This document shows, piece after piece, positions 4,787 to 7,801 of a stretch of DNA of 7,801 nt; within the stretch, counting starts at the first letter, position 1, and every line of letters begins with the position of its first letter. The notes below the pieces were generated by a model, which ran no database searches, was not told the origin of the DNA, and saw nothing but the letters and a program-made list of their open reading frames with translations. Source of the DNA: an uncultured Bacteroidales bacterium (GTDB taxonomy: Bacteria > Bacteroidota > Bacteroidia > Bacteroidales > WCHB1-69); contig ONXT01000059.1 of assembly GCA_900321845.1 (NCBI GenBank), positions 1 through 7,801 on the forward strand, written 5' to 3'. A program made the position numbers and the translations under genes.

Positions 4787-6886
4787 CTATTTCAGCCCTG
4801 AGCGTTTGAGCAGTGCGTCGATTTTGGGCTCGCGGCCGCGGAATCTGACAAACAGGTCCATCGCCTTCTCGGTGCCGCCCTTCGACAGGATGTTTTCAAC
4901 GTACGAGTCAGCGACCTCCTTGTTGTAAATGCCCTTTTCTTGGAAGAGAGAGTAGGCGTCGGCATCGAGCACCTCCGCCCATTTGTAGCCGTAGTAGCCG
5001 GCGGCATACCCGCCTGCGAAGATATGTGAGAACGCGGTGCTGATGCAGGTCCCGTCCACCGTAGGCAGCAACTCCGTCTTCTTGATGGCGGTGCGCTCGC
5101 ATTTCAGCACGTCTTTGATTTTGGACGGGTCGGCGGTGTGCCACATCATGTCCAACAGTCCGAAAGTGAGCTGGCGGCAGCAAGCGTAAGCGGCGTGGAA
5201 GTTCTCGAAGTCCTTGATTTTCTGCACCAGCGTGTCGGGAATCACCTCGTGGGTCTGGTAGTGGAAGGCGAACTTGTTGAGGAACTCCTTCTCCACCGAC
5301 CAGTTCTCTAAAAGTTGCGAGGGCAGTTCCACGAAGTCGCGGGCGACGTTGGTGCCGGAGAGCGATCCGTAGTGTGCCTGCGTGAGCATGGAGTGCAGCG
5401 AATGGCCGAACTCGTGCATGAAAGTGCGCACTTCGTTGAATGTCAGCAGAGAGGGGTGGTCGGCGGTGGAGGGGGTGAAGTTCATCACCAATGAAACCAG
5501 CGGGCGCACATCGTTACCGTTCCTATCCACATACTGCTCGCGGAAGTTGGTCATCCAAGCCCCTCCGCGCTTGCTGTCGCGGGGGTGGAAATCCAAGTAA
5601 AGCACTGCCATGAACCGCTCGCCGCGGTAAACCTCGTAAACCTTCACGTCGGGGTGATAGACCTGTATCTTTTCGTTGGGTACGAAACGCAGTCCGAAGA
5701 GGTCTCCGGCCAGCCCGAACACGCCGTCGATGACGTTCTCCAATTGGAAGTAGGGTTTCAGCATTTCGTCGTTCACATTGAACAGCGAGGTCTTGTATTT
5801 TTCTGAATAATAGGCGAAATCCCAGCGTTGGATGGGCTCGTTGAAGCCGAGAGAGGAGGCGAAATCCTGCAAATCCTGCATCTCCTTTTTCGCGACGGGG
5901 TAGGCGGCTTTCAGCAGTTTGTTTTCAAGGTTATAGACGTTCTTTGCGTTCTCCGCCATGCGTTCTTCCAGCACGTAGGCCGCGTAATTCTCATAGCCGA
6001 GCAGCTTGGCCAACGAGTCGCGCAGTGTGACGATTTCTTTCACAACATTCTGATTGTCAAACTGGTCGTTGTAGGCGCGCGTGTTGTAGTGCATGTAGAA
6101 GTCCTTGCGCAGCTCGCGGTTGTCGGCGTAGGTCAGGATGGCGAGGTAGGAGGGCATGGAGAGGTCGAACACCCAGCCTTTCAGCCCTTTGGCTTCGGCT
6201 TTTGCCTGGGCGATGGTGAGGGCTGACTCGGGGATGCCGGCCAGCATGGACTTGTCGGTGATGTTGCGGGAGTAGGCATTGACGGCGTTCAATACGTTTT
6301 CGCCGAAGGTGAGCGAGAGGGTGGAGAGGCGCATGCTGTATTCGCGGAACTTCTCCTTGTCGGAGTCCGAGAGGTTGGCGCCGGAGCGGACGAACGCCTT
6401 GTAGGTCTCGTCGAGCAGCATCTGCTGTTCCTTCGTGAGGTCGCCGGGATTGTCATGCACGGCCTTGACACGCGCGAAGAGTGCCGGATCGAGGTGGATG
6501 TCGTTGGAGTAGGCGGTCAGCGCGGGACTGATGGCCTGGGCAATCTCCTGCATTTTGGGGGAGGTGTTGGCCTCCAGCAGGTTGAAGAAAACGCCCGAGA
6601 TGTTGGAGAGCAGTTGCCCGCTGCGGTCGAGGGCTGCGATGGTGTTCTCGAAAGTGGGCAGCGCTTTCGCCGCCTTGATGCGGTAAATCTCCTGCTTCCC
6701 TTGCGCGAGGGCGTATCGGAAGGCGGGAAGGTAGTGCTCCTCGTTGATTTGTTCGAACGGCGGCGTCTGGTACGGAGTGTCCCATGGTTCCACCAAAGGG
6801 TTGTTCACCGGCTTTTCAACGTTTTGTGCATTCATGGTTAATATGCTTAAAATCAGTAAAATAATAAATAATCGTGGCTGTTTCAT
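4787..6886 (-). CDS. dcp: Exported M3-family zinc metallopeptidase, peptidyl-dipeptidase Dcp type
   Basis: The 699-residue zinc peptidase probably removes dipeptides from the C-terminus of short peptides. The signal peptide MKQPRLFIILLILSILTMNAQ indicates export to the periplasm; there is no lipobox. The zinc site is H491-E492-F493-G494-H495, and E520 in the VELPSQ block is spaced from H495 as in E. coli Dcp and thimet oligopeptidase. A C-terminal block with H621, Y627, Y631 and Y632 (SHIFAGGYAAGYYGYKW) supplies the conserved substrate-binding His and Tyr residues of the family. The N-terminal half is the helical lid domain typical of M3A. Length agrees with Dcp (about 680) plus a signal peptide. 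Related oligopeptidase A is usually cytoplasmic, so the signal peptide favours Dcp. Periplasmic Dcp-like enzymes are common in Bacteroidota and probably feed amino acid uptake. It is probably cotranscribed with the small lipoprotein downstream. Confidence 0.93.
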   Translation of the reverse strand: MKQPRLFIILLILSILTMNAQNVEKPVNNPLVEPWDTPYQTPPFEQINEEHYLPAFRYALAQGKQEIYRIKAAKALPTFENTIAALDRSGQLLSNISGVFFNLLEANTSPKMQEIAQAISPALTAYSNDIHLDPALFARVKAVHDNPGDLTKEQQMLLDETYKAFVRSGANLSDSDKEKFREYSMRLSTLSLTFGENVLNAVNAYSRNITDKSMLAGIPESALTIAQAKAEAKGLKGWVFDLSMPSYLAILTYADNRELRKDFYMHYNTRAYNDQFDNQNVVKEIVTLRDSLAKLLGYENYAAYVLEERMAENAKNVYNLENKLLKAAYPVAKKEMQDLQDFASSLGFNEPIQRWDFAYYSEKYKTSLFNVNDEMLKPYFQLENVIDGVFGLAGDLFGLRFVPNEKIQVYHPDVKVYEVYRGERFMAVLYLDFHPRDSKRGGAWMTNFREQYVDRNGNDVRPLVSLVMNFTPSTADHPSLLTFNEVRTFMHEFGHSLHSMLTQAHYGSLSGTNVARDFVELPSQLLENWSVEKEFLNKFAFHYQTHEVIPDTLVQKIKDFENFHAAYACCRQLTFGLLDMMWHTADPSKIKDVLKCERTAIKKTELLPTVDGTCISTAFSHIFAGGYAAGYYGYKWAEVLDADAYSLFQEKGIYNKEVADSYVENILSKGGTEKAMDLFVRFRGREPKIDALLKRSGLK

Positions 6887-6906
6887 CCTTGGGATTTTTT
6901 GGTCGG

Positions 6907-6914
6907 CAAAAATA
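6907..6914 (-). promoter_or_regulatory. -7 box of the peptidase gene
   Basis: On the minus strand the octamer is TATTTTTG, matching TAnnTTTG, ending 20 bases before the peptidase ATG. No exact TTTG -33 box is present. The region where one would lie overlaps the start of the 32-bp direct repeat. Confidence 0.55.
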
Positions 6915-6928
6915 AATAAAATAACAGA

Positions 6929-6960
6929 ATTATCCCCTTTAATCTTATAGGATTCATAAT
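6929..6960. repeat. 32-bp direct repeat, copy 1
   Basis: This stretch, beginning ATTATCCCCTTT and ending GGATTCATAAT, is identical base for base to 7532-7563. It lies in the upstream promoter region of the peptidase, 14 bases from its -7 box. The neighbouring bases differ from copy 2 on both sides (A and C here, G and A there), so the perfect repeat is exactly 32 bp. Confidence 0.95.
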
Positions 6961-7008
6961 CACGGAATCTTCTACATCGCTTTGATTTTTACAAAATAAA
7001 ATATTCAC

Positions 7009-7016
7009 TATTTTTG
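7009..7016 (+). promoter_or_regulatory. Possible -7 box pointing into the transposase relic
   Basis: TATTTTTG matches TAnnTTTG on the plus strand, and a TTTG lies at 6981-6984, though the 24-base gap is long. It lies 48 bases after direct repeat copy 1. A similar box lies 54 bases after copy 2. No intact gene follows, so it may be a relic or a chance match in AT-rich DNA. Confidence 0.25.
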
Positions 7017-7076
7017 CTAATAGTTTTGCTGTAATGCTTGCTATCTGTGCTAAGATTTTATCGGTCCGCGCTTGTA

Positions 7077-7170
7077 TGCTCCCGGAGGGAGCAGTTCTCA
7101 GTAACCTCACATGCAATGTGGGGTAGCACAATGCCTCGTGAATCCAAGCGTGCCAGGGGTACGCGCTCTC
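7077..7170 (+). repeat. Left inverted arm with three hairpins
   Basis: Hairpin 1 is TGCTCCC/GGGAGCA (7077-7083 with 7087-7093, loop GGA). Hairpin 2 is CCTCACAT/ATGTGGGG (7105-7112 with 7116-7123, loop GCA, one wobble). Hairpin 3 is GCGTGCC/GGTACGC (7148-7154 with 7158-7164, loop AGG, one wobble). The arm ends GCTCTC. Three tightly closed hairpins in 94 bases resemble the palindromic signals recognised by Y1 transposases. Confidence 0.8.
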
Positions 7171-7212
7171 ATCACAAAATTGCTACTACAACATCTAATC
7201 CATCATACTGTC

Positions 7213-7431
7213 ATGAGCTACATACAATCAATTTCCCATATCGATTCCGCACTTATCGAATACGCAGCCGTTTCATATAATGGACGAGATAAGGAGATGA
7301 TAGTGAATTATATACGAAATCAGAAAGAACATCATAAAATTGTTTGTTTTGAGGAAGAATAATGTGCATTTTTGATAGAAAATGGCATTGAAATTAAGGA
7401 GGAGTATTTTCTCAAAGACTGCCGATTTTGA
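7213..7431 (+). pseudogene. C-terminal remnant of an IS200/RAYT-like Y1 transposase
   Basis: The frame from 7213 reads MSYIQSISHID, then EYAAVSYNGRDKEMIVNYI, RNQKEHHKIVCFEEE, an in-frame TAA at 7360-7362, and then CAFLIENGIEIKEEYFLKD to a TGA at 7429-7431. The pattern of a Y-A-x-x-S-Y segment, a YI-x-NQ-x-x-HH motif, F-x-EE and a closing L-x-x-x-G-I-E-x-x-x-x-Y is typical of the end of REP-associated/IS200-like transposases in Bacteroidota. In those proteins an aromatic residue usually follows the FxEE motif, so the TAA looks like a nonsense mutation there. The whole catalytic domain is missing upstream. The final stop overlaps the first bases of the right arm. Confidence 0.65.
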
Positions 7432-7524
7432 GAGCGCGTGCCCCAGGCACGCCATTGTCTGTACTACCTACTTCCTCCCCACACTGACGTGCGGGGTTAT
7501 TGAAAATGGCTCCCTCTGGGAGCA
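7430..7524 (-). repeat. Right inverted arm with three hairpins
   Basis: This is the inverted counterpart of the left arm. Its hairpins are GCGTGCC/GGCACGC (7436-7442 with 7446-7452, loop CCA), CCCCACAC/GTGCGGGG (7477-7484 with 7489-7496, loop TGAC, one A-C mismatch) and GCTCCC/GGGAGC (7509-7514 with 7518-7523, loop TCT). The innermost hairpin is fully paired here, whereas the left copy has a wobble. The spacer between the inner and middle hairpins is the least conserved part. Confidence 0.8.
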
Positions 7525-7531
7525 TTTAGGG

Positions 7532-7563
7532 ATTATCCCCTTTAATCTTATAGGATTCATAAT
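7532..7563. repeat. 32-bp direct repeat, copy 2
   Basis: Identical to 6929-6960 over all 32 bases and in the same orientation. It begins seven bases after the outer end of the right inverted arm and lies upstream of the promoter of the last lipoprotein gene. It contains a weak internal dyad (AATC...GATT around TATA). Confidence 0.95.
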
Positions 7564-7617
7564 AACAGGCTCCTTTTTTTTACAAGATGTAAAGGAATAA
7601 TTCCGAAGATTTATGTG

Positions 7618-7625
7618 TATCTTTG
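7618..7625 (+). promoter_or_regulatory. -7 box of the right-edge lipoprotein gene
   Basis: TATCTTTG followed by C is a very typical Bacteroidota -7 element, ending 27 bases before the ATG at 7653. No clear TTTG lies 19-23 bases upstream. Confidence 0.65.
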
Positions 7626-7652
7626 CCGCGTCATTTGAAATCCCTTTATGTA

Positions 7653-7801
7653 ATGAAGAAAGTGCTTTTCACCCTCGCCATTGGCATTCTCGTTATTATA
7701 TTCAGTTCCTGTGCCGTAAACCGCAAGAATGCGGGGCCTTTTAGAGCTGATAAGATGCCTCCCGAATTCTTCGCTACTTTGGACAGCATTATTAAAGAGG
7801 C
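7653..7801 (+). CDS. Lipoprotein of unknown function (partial, C-terminus beyond right edge)
   Basis: The first 49 codons plus two bases of a plus-strand gene are visible. The start at 7653 gives MKKVLFTLAIGILVIIFSSC, a classic lipoprotein signal peptide with lipobox FSSC and lipidated C20. The mature part begins AVNRKNAGPFRADKMPPEFF and continues ATLDSIIKEA to the edge. Too little is seen to name a family. An upstream ATG at 7648 is followed at once by TAA and cannot be the start. The gene has its own -7 box and is divergent from the peptidase gene, with the repeat patch between them. Confidence 0.85.
   Translation, partial: MKKVLFTLAIGILVIIFSSCAVNRKNAGPFRADKMPPEFFATLDSIIKE

Larger units (their letters stand above)
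7077..7524 (+). mobile_element. Decayed REP/RAYT-like element: hairpin-rich inverted arms around a Y1 transposase remnant
   Basis: Two related arms in inverted orientation (7077-7170 and 7430-7524) enclose about 260 bases that end with the C-terminal part of a Y1-type transposase. Each arm contains three short-loop hairpins in the same order. Read from outside inwards, the outermost 30 bases of the two arms agree at 25 positions and the innermost 24 at 21. REP-associated tyrosine transposase genes are known to be flanked by inverted REP palindromes, and this layout fits. The catalytic N-terminal domain (HUH motif and tyrosine) is absent, so the element cannot move itself. It could be an internal deletion product mobilised in trans, or simply a fossil. 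Confidence 0.6.

Noticed and set aside
5828..6226. Plus-strand frame of 132 codons opposite the peptidase
   Set aside because: It is antisense to the well-supported M3 peptidase, with no family resemblance or start signals.
6883..7131. Minus-strand frame of 82 codons overlapping the peptidase start
   Set aside because: It runs through the promoter of the peptidase, the 32-bp repeat and the left hairpin arm. It is composite and shows no conserved protein features.
6929..7563. Reading the 32-bp repeats as a target-site duplication of the hairpin element
   Set aside because: Y1 transposases do not duplicate targets, 32 bp is long for a typical duplication, and the left copy is 116 bp away from the left arm while the right copy is 7 bp from the right arm.
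6929..7563. CRISPR-like array
   Set aside because: There are only two repeat copies 603 bp apart, the hairpins between them are inverted rather than tandem, and no cas genes are present.
7382..7600. Plus-strand frame of 72 codons across the right arm and second 32-bp repeat
   Set aside because: It is in a different frame from the transposase remnant and simply translates palindromes and promoter DNA.

Overview
The window looks like chromosomal DNA from a Bacteroidota species, most likely of the order Bacteroidales. Four things point there: a type IX secretion plug-type (DUF5103) protein, several exact TAnnTTTG promoter -7 boxes with no Shine-Dalgarno sequences, a ribosomal protein S16 with a long Ala/Glu-rich tail, and AT-rich intergenic DNA between GC-richer genes. 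Most genes lie on the minus strand and belong to the conserved core.

Layout from left to right. (1) Bases 1-2919 hold a probable minus-strand operon reading from right to left: promoter, T9SS plug-like protein, PlsC-type acyltransferase, then miaB, which runs off the left edge. (2) Bases 2994-3763 hold a second minus-strand unit: promoter, tRNA-Arg(ACG), rpsP and a strong intrinsic terminator. (3) Bases 3764-4190 are a mostly non-coding gap with one doubtful 79-codon reading frame and the promoter of the next gene. (4) Bases 4123-4415 hold a plus-strand monocistronic 2[4Fe-4S] ferredoxin of 56 residues. Its terminator hairpin works in both directions and is shared with the converging lipoprotein gene. 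(5) Bases 4429-6914 hold a minus-strand pair: an exported M3-family peptidyl-dipeptidase (Dcp-like) followed by a small helical lipoprotein. (6) Bases 6929-7563 are a repeat-rich accessory patch. A perfect 32-bp direct repeat occurs at each end. Between the copies lie two inverted arms of about 95 bp, each made of three hairpins, and the arms enclose the decayed C-terminal end of a Y1 (IS200/REP-associated, RAYT-like) transposase. (7) Bases 7618-7801 hold a promoter and the first 49 codons of a plus-strand lipoprotein that continues past the window.

The core genes cover tRNA supply and modification, ribosome assembly, phospholipid synthesis, protein secretion, periplasmic peptide breakdown and electron transfer. 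No operon-like novel system is visible. The least ordinary signals are the three-hairpin REP/RAYT-like relic with its 32-bp flanking repeats, and a tRNA-Arg whose near-invariant G19-C56 tertiary pair has apparently been replaced by A19-U56. All family assignments come from reading the sequence; no database search was run.
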